From Aeromonas salmonicida subsp. salmonicida (GTDB lineage: Bacteria; Pseudomonadota; Gammaproteobacteria; Enterobacterales; Aeromonadaceae), in the NCBI RefSeq assembly GCF_001643305.1, contig NZ_LSGW01000051.1:1-52114 (forward strand): 52,114 nucleotides of DNA, written 5' to 3'. The notes beneath the pieces were generated by a model, which saw only the letters and a list, made by a program, of their open reading frames with translations, was not told the origin of the DNA and did no database searches. The position numbers and the translations under genes were made by a program. This document shows, one piece after another, positions 45,734-52,114 of the stretch. The stretch's first letter is position 1, and every line of letters begins with the position of its first letter.

Positions 45734-46636
45734 ATGCTAATTAATCTTTTACGCCTGATATTCATCATGTGTGCCATGGCGTTCGTTTTCATGCTGATAC
45801 GGGCCTGGTGGCATAAACGGCAGCAGGGCTCACTGGAGCCAACCCCGTTCTGGCCGGTGGCCGCCATCGGATTTGTTGCCAATTTTCTCGATACCCTGGG
45901 GGTTGGCAGCTTTGCCGTGAAGACAGCCTGTTTCAAGCAGTTCAAGTTGATCGACGATAGGCTGCTGCCCGGTACCCTCAACGGCCAGTGCGTGCTGCCG
46001 ACGGTTGCCCAGTCCCTCATCTTTATCGGCGTGGTCAAGGTGGACCCGATCACGTTCATCAGCATGATGGTGGCAGCCGCCGCGGGGGCGGCCTGGGGGG
46101 CGCGTCATGTGGCTTCATTTGATCGTCAGACCATACGGTTGGTGATGGCTGTCTCTCTGCTGGTGGTGGCCGGCCTCATCTTTGCGGGCTTGCTGGGTCT
46201 GTTCCCCCTCGGCGGCGATGCCATGGGGCTGACAGGTTACAAGCTGGGAATTGCCCTGCTCGGCAATTTCATCTTCGGGGTCTTGATGAATGTGGGTATC
46301 GGGCTGTTCGCCCCCTGCATGACGCTCGTCTATCTGCTGGGGATGAACCCCATGGCGGCGTTTCCCATCATGATGGGATCCACCGCCGTGCTCAGCGTCT
46401 TCTCGGCGGGCACCTTCATTCGCAAGGGGGCCTTTGATGCCAGGGCCGTGCTGGCGGTGGCAATTTTTGGCCCCATCGGCGTGGTGCTGGCGGCCCTGCT
46501 GGTACAGTCCATGGACATGGAAATGTTGAAGTGGCTGGTGGCCTTTATCGTCATCTATACCTCCTGGACCATGTACGCCTCCTGGCGGGCAGAGCGACGC
46601 AAGGCTCAACCCCGGCTGGTGGAGATCGCAGGTTAG
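45734..46636 (+). CDS. TauE/SafE-family membrane permease
   Basis: The 300-residue protein has about eight hydrophobic helices in two related halves. Each half carries a family-like start: GFVANFLDTLGVGSFAVKT near residue 40, and GNFIFGVLMNVGIGLFAPC near residue 178. The family exports sulfite, sulfoacetate or related anions, but the substrate here is unknown. The Shine-Dalgarno AGGAGAGG is strong. The last 86 bp overlap the opposite-strand gene tail to tail. Confidence 0.85.
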   Translation: MLINLLRLIFIMCAMAFVFMLIRAWWHKRQQGSLEPTPFWPVAAIGFVANFLDTLGVGSFAVKTACFKQFKLIDDRLLPGTLNGQCVLPTVAQSLIFIGVVKVDPITFISMMVAAAAGAAWGARHVASFDRQTIRLVMAVSLLVVAGLIFAGLLGLFPLGGDAMGLTGYKLGIALLGNFIFGVLMNVGIGLFAPCMTLVYLLGMNPMAAFPIMMGSTAVLSVFSAGTFIRKGAFDARAVLAVAIFGPIGVVLAALLVQSMDMEMLKWLVAFIVIYTSWTMYASWRAERRKAQPRLVEIAG

Positions 46637-47366
46637 CCTGGACCAGTGCCGCCTCGGCTTTGGCCCCCAGAAACACATAGAGCCCCAGTGCCAGCAGCAG
46701 TCCCACGGCACATCCCATCACACCTACCGCAGGCCAGAGCAGTTCGCTCTGGCCAAGCGACCCCTTGAACAGCAGCAACAATCCCTCTATGGAGACCGCA
46801 ATCAGGATGGCGGCGATAAAGCGGGTGATGGTGCGGCGAACGGCGCTGTGGCGAAAGATGTCCTTATGCAGCAGCACCTCCTCCTCCAGAATCGTCTTGC
46901 CCAGATCGAATACCGCCAGCGCCAGGGTCAGGAATATGATGGCGCTAAAGGCACCTAGCTGGTTCTGCTGCTCCCCGCACAGCAGCAGATAGAGCTGCTC
47001 CAATCCATGCCATATCAGGGTGGCGACGATGAGAAACAGCGCCATGCTCAGCACCACATAGACAGCCTTGAACCAGGGCATGGCGCGGCGCCGCTCACGA
47101 TCGCCCATCAGCCAGGCAATCAGCTGATTGAGGCAAAGTGTCAGTTCCCGACCATGACCCTGCACAACCAGACGTAGCTGTGCCTGTGGCGCGGGTACGG
47201 GGGGAAGGATCCTCGCAGACTCACGGCTCTGGCCTATGGTCAGAATAAAGGGGTAGCCCTTGAGGGAATCACGGGGGGCGGTGAGCAGCCCCAGCAACAG
47301 GGGGGCCAGTTCGGTTTCGTATTCCTGATAGCGCCGCAGCACATCGATGGGGCTCATCTCTGCCAT
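46551..47366 (-). CDS. Conserved membrane protein of unknown function
   Basis: I do not recognise this family. The 271-residue protein has a soluble N-terminus of about 100 residues (TIGQSRESARILPPV, LCLNQLIAWLMG) followed by four predicted helices (about 108-128, 140-160, 185-207, 216-238). A motif FDLGKTILEEEVLLHKD then RHSAVRRTITRFIAA lies between helices 2 and 3. The last roughly 28 residues are arginine-rich and antisense to the 3' end of the TauE-like gene. Starts are possible at TTG 47381 (AGGAG upstream), ATG 47366 (GAGG upstream) and ATG 47357. Confidence 0.7.
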   Translation of the reverse strand: MAEMSPIDVLRRYQEYETELAPLLLGLLTAPRDSLKGYPFILTIGQSRESARILPPVPAPQAQLRLVVQGHGRELTLCLNQLIAWLMGDRERRRAMPWFKAVYVVLSMALFLIVATLIWHGLEQLYLLLCGEQQNQLGAFSAIIFLTLALAVFDLGKTILEEEVLLHKDIFRHSAVRRTITRFIAAILIAVSIEGLLLLFKGSLGQSELLWPAVGVMGCAVGLLLALGLYVFLGAKAEAALVQANLRSPPAGVEPCVALPARRRTWSRRYR

Positions 47367-47563
47367 ATGGACCTCGGTCAAGTGGGCTCCTGCTGAAGAT
47401 GTGCAAATAGTGGGCCCGTTTTATGACAGGCATGGTATGGGATATTGCACCAGGAGATGACAAAACAGAGGGGGTGAGCAGATAGCTGCACCAGAAAGAG
47501 GCGCTGGGGGAAGTCAGACACATCAGATAGAGAAAAGGGCCCTCTCGTTAATCTCTGGCTGGA

Positions 47564-48850
47564 TTAACCCGCCAGTTTGGCGAAGCTGCGTTCGGCGGCG
47601 GCCAGGGTATGTTCGATCTCCTTGTCGCCGTGGGCCAGTGACAAGAAGCCTGCCTCGTAGGCACTCGGCGCCAGGTAAACACCCTCTTCCAGCATCAGAT
47701 GATAGAAGCGCTTGAAACGTTCCATGTCGCAGCGGGTAACCTGCTCATAGCGGGTGATCTCCGGCTCGTCGGTAAAGAAGAAGCCGAACATGCCGCCCAC
47801 ATAGTTGATGGCGAGCGGGATACCGTGCTTGGCGGCAGCGGCTTTCAGCCCCTCGGCAACTCGGGCAGTCTTGGCATTCAGCTGCTCATAGAGCCCCGGC
47901 TCCAGCAGCAGATCCAGCATGGTCAGGCCCGCGGCCATGGCGACCGGGTTGCCGGAGAGAGTACCCGCCTGATAAACCGGACCGGTCGGGGCTATATGCT
48001 GCATCACCTTCTTCTTGCCGCCGAAAGCGCCAACCGGCATGCCGGCACCGATGATCTTGCCGAGAGTGGTAAGGTCCGGGTCTATGTTGTAGTAACCCTG
48101 AGCACCGCGCAGCGAGACACGGAAGCCGGTCATCACCTCGTCCAGGATCAACAGGGCACCGAACTCGTCGCAGATGGTGCGCAGCCCTTCCAGAAAACCG
48201 GGCACAGGCGGGATGCAGTTCATGTTGCCGGCGACCGGCTCGACTATGATGCAGGCGATATCGCAACCGTACTGGGTGAAGGCTTCTCGCACTGAATCGA
48301 GGTCGTTGAACACGCAGGTCAGGGTGTGTTTGGCAAAGTCGGCCGGCACGCCCGGGCTGTTGGGCTGACCCAGAGTGAGGGCGCCGGAGCCGGCCTTGAC
48401 CAGCAGAGAGTCGGCGTGGCCGTGATAGCAGCCTTCAAACTTGACGATCTTGTCGCGACCCGTGTAACCGCGAGCTAGCCGGATGGCGCTCATGGTTGCC
48501 TCAGTGCCGGAGTTCACCATCCGCACCTGCTCCATGGAAGGCACAATCTGGCGTACCTTCTCGGCCATCAGCACTTCGATCTCGGTGGGTGCACCATAGC
48601 TCAGCCCCTTCTCCACTGCCTTGATGACGGCAGCCTTGATGGCTGGGTGGTTGTGACCGAGCAGCATGGGGCCCCAGGAGCCGATGTAGTCCACATAGGC
48701 CTGACCATCCACGTCATAGAGGTAGGCACCATCGGCGTGATCAATGAAGCGGGGTGTACCGCCGACCCCATTGAAGGCGCGGACCGGTGAGTTGACGCCA
48801 CCCGGAATGGTCTGGCGGGCCTGTTCAAACAGCTGATCTGATTTTGACAT
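47564..48850 (-). CDS. hemL: Glutamate-1-semialdehyde 2,1-aminomutase
   Basis: HemL, a PLP enzyme, converts glutamate 1-semialdehyde to 5-aminolevulinate, the second committed step of the C5 heme pathway. The 428-residue protein is full length, with [53 protein letters not shown], and the PLP-lysine in [18 protein letters not shown] near residue 265. AAGGATG precedes the ATG at 48850. It is divergent from clcA, the same neighbourhood as in E. coli. Confidence 0.97.
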   Translation of the reverse strand: MSKSDQLFEQARQTIPGGVNSPVRAFNGVGGTPRFIDHADGAYLYDVDGQAYVDYIGSWGPMLLGHNHPAIKAAVIKAVEKGLSYGAPTEIEVLMAEKVRQIVPSMEQVRMVNSGTEATMSAIRLARGYTGRDKIVKFEGCYHGHADSLLVKAGSGALTLGQPNSPGVPADFAKHTLTCVFNDLDSVREAFTQYGCDIACIIVEPVAGNMNCIPPVPGFLEGLRTICDEFGALLILDEVMTGFRVSLRGAQGYYNIDPDLTTLGKIIGAGMPVGAFGGKKKVMQHIAPTGPVYQAGTLSGNPVAMAAGLTMLDLLLEPGLYEQLNAKTARVAEGLKAAAAKHGIPLAINYVGGMFGFFFTDEPEITRYEQVTRCDMERFKRFYHLMLEEGVYLAPSAYEAGFLSLAHGDKEIEHTLAAAERSFAKLAG

Positions 48851-48988
48851 GGATCATCCTTAATGGGATTTTGGTCGTCGCACAGGCGAAGGCGGCCTAT
48901 TGCGGCTCGGCAGCCTGGGGGAGCTGGAGTATGCTTTGCGCTCTCGTTACCTGGCCCAGGCCTGCCCCGTGCTAAATGAAACGGGCCG

Positions 48989-48997
48989 ACTATAGCA
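48989..48997 (-). promoter_or_regulatory. hemL extended -10 promoter
   Basis: On the minus strand TGCTATAGT is an extended -10. The candidate -35 (TGCCCA, 49017-49012) is weak. It leaves a long leader of about 130 bases before hemL. Confidence 0.5.
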
Positions 48998-49085
48998 GAA
49001 AGGCTTTGTGCTGGGCAGCCGGGCTGTCTGCCAGGTGCTCCTCACCAGGCAGACAAATGTGGTCTTTCCAACATGGTGCAACAAG

Positions 49086-50480
49086 ATGGCACAACAAGTT
49101 ATCTCCTCTTCTGACGCTTCCTCTTATCCACGCAGCCCCGCCTTGCTGCGCATGATTCATCAAGACAAGATGCCACTGCTGGTGTTATTGCTGGCGGCCC
49201 TGGTCGGTACCTTGACTGGGTTGGTGTGCGGACTGTTCGAATCCGGTGTGCACTGGCTGGCCGAGCAGCGACTCGAGCTGCTGGCCGACCGCACCTGGTG
49301 GCAGCTCGGTCTGCTCGGATTTGGCTTCAGCGCCTTGTTAGGCTTTGTCGGTTACTTCCTCACTCATGCCTTTGCTCCGGAAGCGGGGGGCTCAGGGATC
49401 CCTGAAATCGAAGGGGCCATGGATGATCTGCGTCCGGTACGTTGGTGGCGGGTGCTGCCGGTCAAGTTCTTCGGCGGCATCTGTACCCTGAGTTCCGGCA
49501 TGGTGCTGGGACGGGAGGGACCCTCGGTGCAGATAGGTGGCAACCTTGGCAAGATGGTGGCGGATATCTGCCGGCTACCCAAGGAGCATGGTCATGCTTT
49601 GCTGGCCGCCGGTGCCGCGGGTGGTCTGGCCGCTGCTTTCAATGCACCGCTGGCCGGGATCCTGTTCGTGATGGAAGAGATGCGACCGCAGTTTCGCTAC
49701 TCCTTTCTGGCCATCAAGGCGGTAGGGATCTCCGCCATCATGGCGACCCTGATGCTGCAAAACATGAAAGGGCAGGGGGCGGTGATCACCTTGCCCCACT
49801 ACGATGCCCCTGCACTGAAGGCGCTTTGGCTGTTCCTCTTTATGGGGGCTATCTTCGGGGTGCTGGGTTTTGTCTTCAACAAGCTGGTGCTGGCCTGCCA
49901 GGATGGCTATCTGGCACTGCACCAGAACAAGCGTCATCGCTTCGTGGCCATCGGCATGCTGGTGGCGGGGACCTTTGGCGTACTGTCGCTGTTTGCGCCA
50001 TCGGTGACAGGCGGAGGGACAGAGCTCATCCCCCATCTGATGGGCGGAGAGTATGCAATGGCGACCCTGTTCCTCATCTTCTCTGTACGGCTGGTGGCCA
50101 CTCTTATCTGCTTCTGCTCTGGCGCCCCAGGTGGCGTGTTTGCTCCGACCCTGGCCCTTGGCACCCTGTTTGGTGTGGTGTTTGGTCATCTGTTTCATGC
50201 GGCTTTTCCTGAGCTTGGCATCGAACCCGGCGCCTTTGCCATCGCCGGCATGGGGGCCTTGTTTGCCGCCACTGTGCGTGCTCCCATCACGGGGATAGTG
50301 CTGGTGACCGAGATGACCGATAACTATCAGCTGATCCTGCCCATGATGATCACCACGGTCGGAGCAACTCTGGTGGCCCAGTGGCTGGGGGGGCGCCCCA
50401 TTTATTCCCAGATCCTGGAGCGAACTTTACGGCTTGCTGCGCGTCAAAAGCGGGGAGACAGCGGCGCTACTGCCAGTTAA
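49086..50480 (+). CDS. clcA: H+/Cl- exchange transporter ClcA
   Basis: ClcA exchanges two chloride ions for one proton across the inner membrane and supports extreme acid resistance in E. coli. The 464-residue protein carries the selectivity motifs EAGGSGIPEIEG, GREGPSVQIG (gating Glu), GGVFAPTLALG and the late Tyr in GRPIYSQILERTL. The internal proton Glu is in VMEEMRPQFRYS. The start at ATG 49086 (MAQQVISSSD) is a judgement, because its ribosome site is weak and the frame is open upstream to 49008. Confidence 0.95.
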   Translation: MAQQVISSSDASSYPRSPALLRMIHQDKMPLLVLLLAALVGTLTGLVCGLFESGVHWLAEQRLELLADRTWWQLGLLGFGFSALLGFVGYFLTHAFAPEAGGSGIPEIEGAMDDLRPVRWWRVLPVKFFGGICTLSSGMVLGREGPSVQIGGNLGKMVADICRLPKEHGHALLAAGAAGGLAAAFNAPLAGILFVMEEMRPQFRYSFLAIKAVGISAIMATLMLQNMKGQGAVITLPHYDAPALKALWLFLFMGAIFGVLGFVFNKLVLACQDGYLALHQNKRHRFVAIGMLVAGTFGVLSLFAPSVTGGGTELIPHLMGGEYAMATLFLIFSVRLVATLICFCSGAPGGVFAPTLALGTLFGVVFGHLFHAAFPELGIEPGAFAIAGMGALFAATVRAPITGIVLVTEMTDNYQLILPMMITTVGATLVAQWLGGRPIYSQILERTLRLAARQKRGDSGATAS

Positions 50481-50567
50481 CTCCTTGTATGTCAGCGCGA
50501 ATCCGGTCGGGTCGCGTATAGTGAAGGGAGCATGGCCGCTGTATGGTGTAGTAATAAAAGAGGCCTT

Positions 50568-51257
50568 ATGTCCCAGATATTGAAGTTGTTGACTGTGCTG
50601 TGCGTGGGGGCGCTCATCGGTTATTTCGTCGGCAATCGACAGGAGCTGGCCCAGAGCAGCCTCCTGACGGTGCAGCAAGAAACCCTGGAGCGTCAGGGCA
50701 AGGCGATAGGTCAGCTCAAGAGCGACCTTGCCATCAAGGAGACCCTGCTGGCCACACAGAGGGCCGCGTTCGAGCAATTGCAAAAGACGCTCAAGGAGCA
50801 GGAAGCCCAGGTGCAGGAGCAGAAGCGCCAGTTGGCCTTTTTCGAGCGGATCATGCGACCCACGGGTGAACAGGTAGGGGTGGTGATCGATAACCTCACA
50901 TTGCAGGAGACCAGCATCCCCGGCCGTTATCACTACCGCTTGGCGCTGACCCAGCCAGCCAAGAAGCGGGAGTTGTTCCGCGGCCAGGTACAGATAAAGG
51001 TAGAGGGCAGCCTGGGGGACAAACCAAAGACCCTCGGTAGCCGTGAGCTGGGCATGAAAGTGGGCGAGGGGCGCTATGCCTTGCGTTACTTCCAGCTGCT
51101 GGAGGGCAACTGGCAGCTGCCGGAAGGCTTTATACCGGACCGGGTGCGTGTCACTATTGGCAAAGAGGGCAGACAGCCGGCCCAGGAGCTGCTGGCCGAA
51201 TGGGGTGACCTGATCAAACCCCTGGTGGTTGCTCCGTCTGCGCCTGCTGCGCAGTAA
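50568..51257 (+). CDS. Single-pass coiled-coil membrane protein (DUF6776-like), function unknown
   Basis: The 229-residue protein has one N-terminal membrane helix (ILKLLTVLCVGALIGYFVG, about 3-22). A coiled coil spans about 30-100 (heptads rich in Gln, Leu and Glu), and a C-terminal beta-rich domain of about 120 residues follows (VGVVIDNLTLQETSIPGRYHY, then RGQVQIKVEG, ELGMKVGEGRYALRYFQ). I recall similar proteins being called DUF6776. No enzyme motif is visible. AGAGG precedes the ATG at 50568. It is inserted between clcA and erpA, which adjoin in E. coli. The C-terminal domain should be periplasmic. Confidence 0.75.
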   Translation: MSQILKLLTVLCVGALIGYFVGNRQELAQSSLLTVQQETLERQGKAIGQLKSDLAIKETLLATQRAAFEQLQKTLKEQEAQVQEQKRQLAFFERIMRPTGEQVGVVIDNLTLQETSIPGRYHYRLALTQPAKKRELFRGQVQIKVEGSLGDKPKTLGSRELGMKVGEGRYALRYFQLLEGNWQLPEGFIPDRVRVTIGKEGRQPAQELLAEWGDLIKPLVVAPSAPAAQ

Positions 51258-51269
51258 GAAGATTGGTGA

Positions 51270-51302
51270 ATACTTGAACTAAACAGTCGGGTATTAGATA
51301 AT
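51270..51302 (+). promoter_or_regulatory. erpA promoter overlapped by an IscR type-1-like site
   Basis: Bases 51270-51294 match 22 of 25 positions of the IscR type 1 consensus, including the outer ATACTTGA and the inner-right AGTCGGGTAT. The promoter TTGAAC (51274-51279), 17 bp, GATAAT (51297-51302) is embedded in it, so bound [2Fe-2S]-IscR would block RNA polymerase. erpA is a known IscR target in E. coli. Confidence 0.75.
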
Positions 51303-51347
51303 TTCGCGGTTTCCATGTTTGTGGATTTAACGGTTGTGAGGTCAGTA

Positions 51348-51698
51348 ATGAGTGCAGTAGCAGAAGCCCCGTTGCCAATCCAGATGACGGATGCGGCAGC
51401 CAACAAGGTGAAGAACCTGATCACCGAAGAAGAAAATCCCGAGCTCAAGCTGCGGGTGTACATCACGGGTGGTGGCTGCTCCGGTTTCCAGTACGGTTTC
51501 ACCTTTGATGAGAAGATCAATGAAGGGGACACTGTGGTCGAGAAGAGTGGCGTCACCATGGTGATCGATCCCATGAGCCTGCAATATCTGGTAGGCGGCA
51601 GCGTGGACTACACCGAAGGCCTGGAAGGTTCCCGCTTCACCGTGACCAACCCCAATGCCAGCACGACCTGTGGCTGTGGTTCCAGTTTCTCCATCTGA
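51348..51698 (+). CDS. erpA: Iron-sulfur cluster insertion protein ErpA
   Basis: ErpA is an A-type carrier that delivers Fe-S clusters to apo-proteins such as the isoprenoid enzyme IspG. The 116-residue protein has the three conserved cysteines, in [11 protein letters not shown] near residue 44 and CGCGSSFSI at the C-terminus. The start at ATG 51348 (MSAVAEAP) has GAGG seven to eight bases upstream. An upstream ATG at 51315 would add 11 residues not typical of the family. It has its own promoter with an IscR-like site. Confidence 0.97.
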   Translation: MSAVAEAPLPIQMTDAAANKVKNLITEEENPELKLRVYITGGGCSGFQYGFTFDEKINEGDTVVEKSGVTMVIDPMSLQYLVGGSVDYTEGLEGSRFTVTNPNASTTCGCGSSFSI

Positions 51699-51719
51699 TG
51701 TGTCGTAACAGCGCGATTG

Positions 51720-51742
51720 AAGGGCCCAACAGGGCCCTTTTC
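51720..51742 (+). terminator. erpA terminator
   Basis: AAGGGCCC, AACA, GGGCCCTT then TT and a short pyrimidine run. Confidence 0.8.
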
Positions 51743-51906
51743 TATTTATCCCTCTCTGCCTTCCTATATAAAGTGTCGCATCCTTATAAAGGCATCAACG
51801 GAGTTCTTGGCCTGTAAAAGGGGGACGGAGCTTCTTCTGAAGCACATAAATGGATGCATCTTGCACGATCTGGCTATTGATTAAACACTTGAACGTCTTC
51901 CTCAAT

Positions 51907-51921
51907 AAAACACAGTGTTTT
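51907..51921. repeat. Perfect 15-bp palindrome upstream of rrn P1
   Basis: AAAACAC-A-GTGTTTT ends three bases before the -35 of the first rRNA promoter, in the position of UP-element or Fis sites. Confidence 0.5.
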
Positions 51922-51924
51922 TGC

Positions 51925-51952
51925 TTGCCAGAAAGATTCAGCTCCCTATAAT
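51925..51952 (+). promoter_or_regulatory. rRNA operon promoter P1
   Basis: TTGCCA (51925-51930), 16 bp and a perfect TATAAT (51947-51952), followed by the GC-rich discriminator GCGCGCC typical of stringently controlled rRNA promoters. The stretch upstream is AT-rich. Confidence 0.85.
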
Positions 51953-52040
51953 GCGCGCCTACCAGCACGGCGGAACACGCCAACCTGATGAGCCAGCTTC
52001 CTTGCGAAGCAGGCGCCGAAAGAAAAGCGAAAACAACCGC

Positions 52041-52068
52041 TTGACTTTCGAAGTGAGGAGCGTAATAT
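52041..52068 (+). promoter_or_regulatory. rRNA operon promoter P2
   Basis: TTGACT (52041-52046), 16 bp and TAATAT (52063-52068), followed by GCGCC. It lies 116 bp after P1, the usual P1-P2 spacing of gammaproteobacterial rrn operons. Confidence 0.85.
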
Positions 52069-52079
52069 GCGCCTCCTCA

Positions 52080-52107
52080 ACGCGACAAGCGTGACGCTCT
52101 TTAACAA
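52080..52107 (+). promoter_or_regulatory. rrn leader antitermination region (boxB-like hairpin and boxA)
   Basis: ACGC-GACAA-GCGT (52080-52092) is a short boxB-like hairpin and GCTCTTTAACAA (52096-52107) is the conserved rRNA boxA. The 16S rRNA gene must begin shortly past the window end. Confidence 0.85.
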
Positions 52108-52114
52108 TTTGAAT

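Larger units (their letters stand above)
51699..52114 (+). other. rRNA operon upstream region and leader
   Basis: This 416-bp gene-free stretch holds the erpA terminator, an AT-rich upstream activator-like zone, a palindrome, promoters P1 and P2 and the boxA. I see no protein gene in it. A 62-codon minus-strand frame across P1 has no ribosome site and is not credible. Confidence 0.8.

Noticed and set aside
51795..51983. A 62-codon minus-strand frame in the rRNA leader
   Set aside because: It crosses rrn promoter P1, lacks a Shine-Dalgarno and has no family features.

Overview
The window is a gene-dense, mostly housekeeping piece of a GC-rich gammaproteobacterial chromosome. It most resembles Aeromonas. 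The pointers are a LuxR/HapR/LitR-type TetR regulator divergent from hpt (a Vibrio/Aeromonas arrangement), the enteric/vibrio gene orders hrpB-thpR-sfsA-dksA-gluQ-pcnB-folK-panB-panC and hemL-clcA-erpA, and high G+C at third codon positions. The high GC3 also produces many long antisense open frames. No prophage, insertion sequence, CRISPR array, toxin-antitoxin pair or defence cluster is visible. I found no wholly new multi-gene system. The more interesting points are regulatory sites, start codons and individual protein oddities.

Layout. 1-5.4 kb: the last bases of a tRNA, a methyl-accepting chemotaxis protein gene with an apparent one-base frameshift, nadA, yeaD and gapA. 5.7-12.8 kb: an alpha-glucan block malQ-glgB-glgX followed by msrB. 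12.9-15.8 kb: a second chemotaxis receptor, a divergent potassium-channel-like gene and an SH3-domain/coiled-coil membrane protein. 16-24.3 kb: putA, nudC, hemE, ppa (opposite strand), mpl and ubiX. 24.4-27.5 kb: litR divergent from hpt, then the ABC exporter pair yadG-yadH. 27.6-34.8 kb: a long minus-strand block thpR-sfsA-dksA-gluQ-pcnB-folK-panB-panC and a small monooxygenase gene. 35-40.4 kb: hrpB, mrcB and a YaeR-type glyoxalase-fold gene. 40.5-42.2 kb: an SMR exporter pair divergent from a LysR regulator. 42.4-47.4 kb: an HD-GYP response regulator, a DUF2937-like protein, an LpxT-type lipid A phosphotransferase, a TauE/SafE permease and an unknown membrane protein that overlaps it tail to tail. 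47.6-51.7 kb: hemL, clcA, a coiled-coil membrane protein and erpA. 51.7-52.1 kb: a ribosomal RNA promoter/leader with two promoters and a boxA, the 16S gene lying just beyond the window.

How the genes work together. malQ, glgB and glgX remodel alpha-glucans, but glgC/glgA are not here. nadA and nudC make and turn over NAD. hemL and hemE serve tetrapyrrole synthesis. folK serves folate synthesis, panB/panC pantothenate synthesis and ubiX ubiquinone synthesis. mpl, mrcB and the LpxT homologue act on the envelope. dksA, pcnB, gluQ and the rrn leader concern the control and machinery of gene expression. erpA carries an IscR type-1-like site across its promoter. Terminators are very regular here: most convergent gene pairs share one bidirectional GC-rich hairpin flanked by A and T runs.
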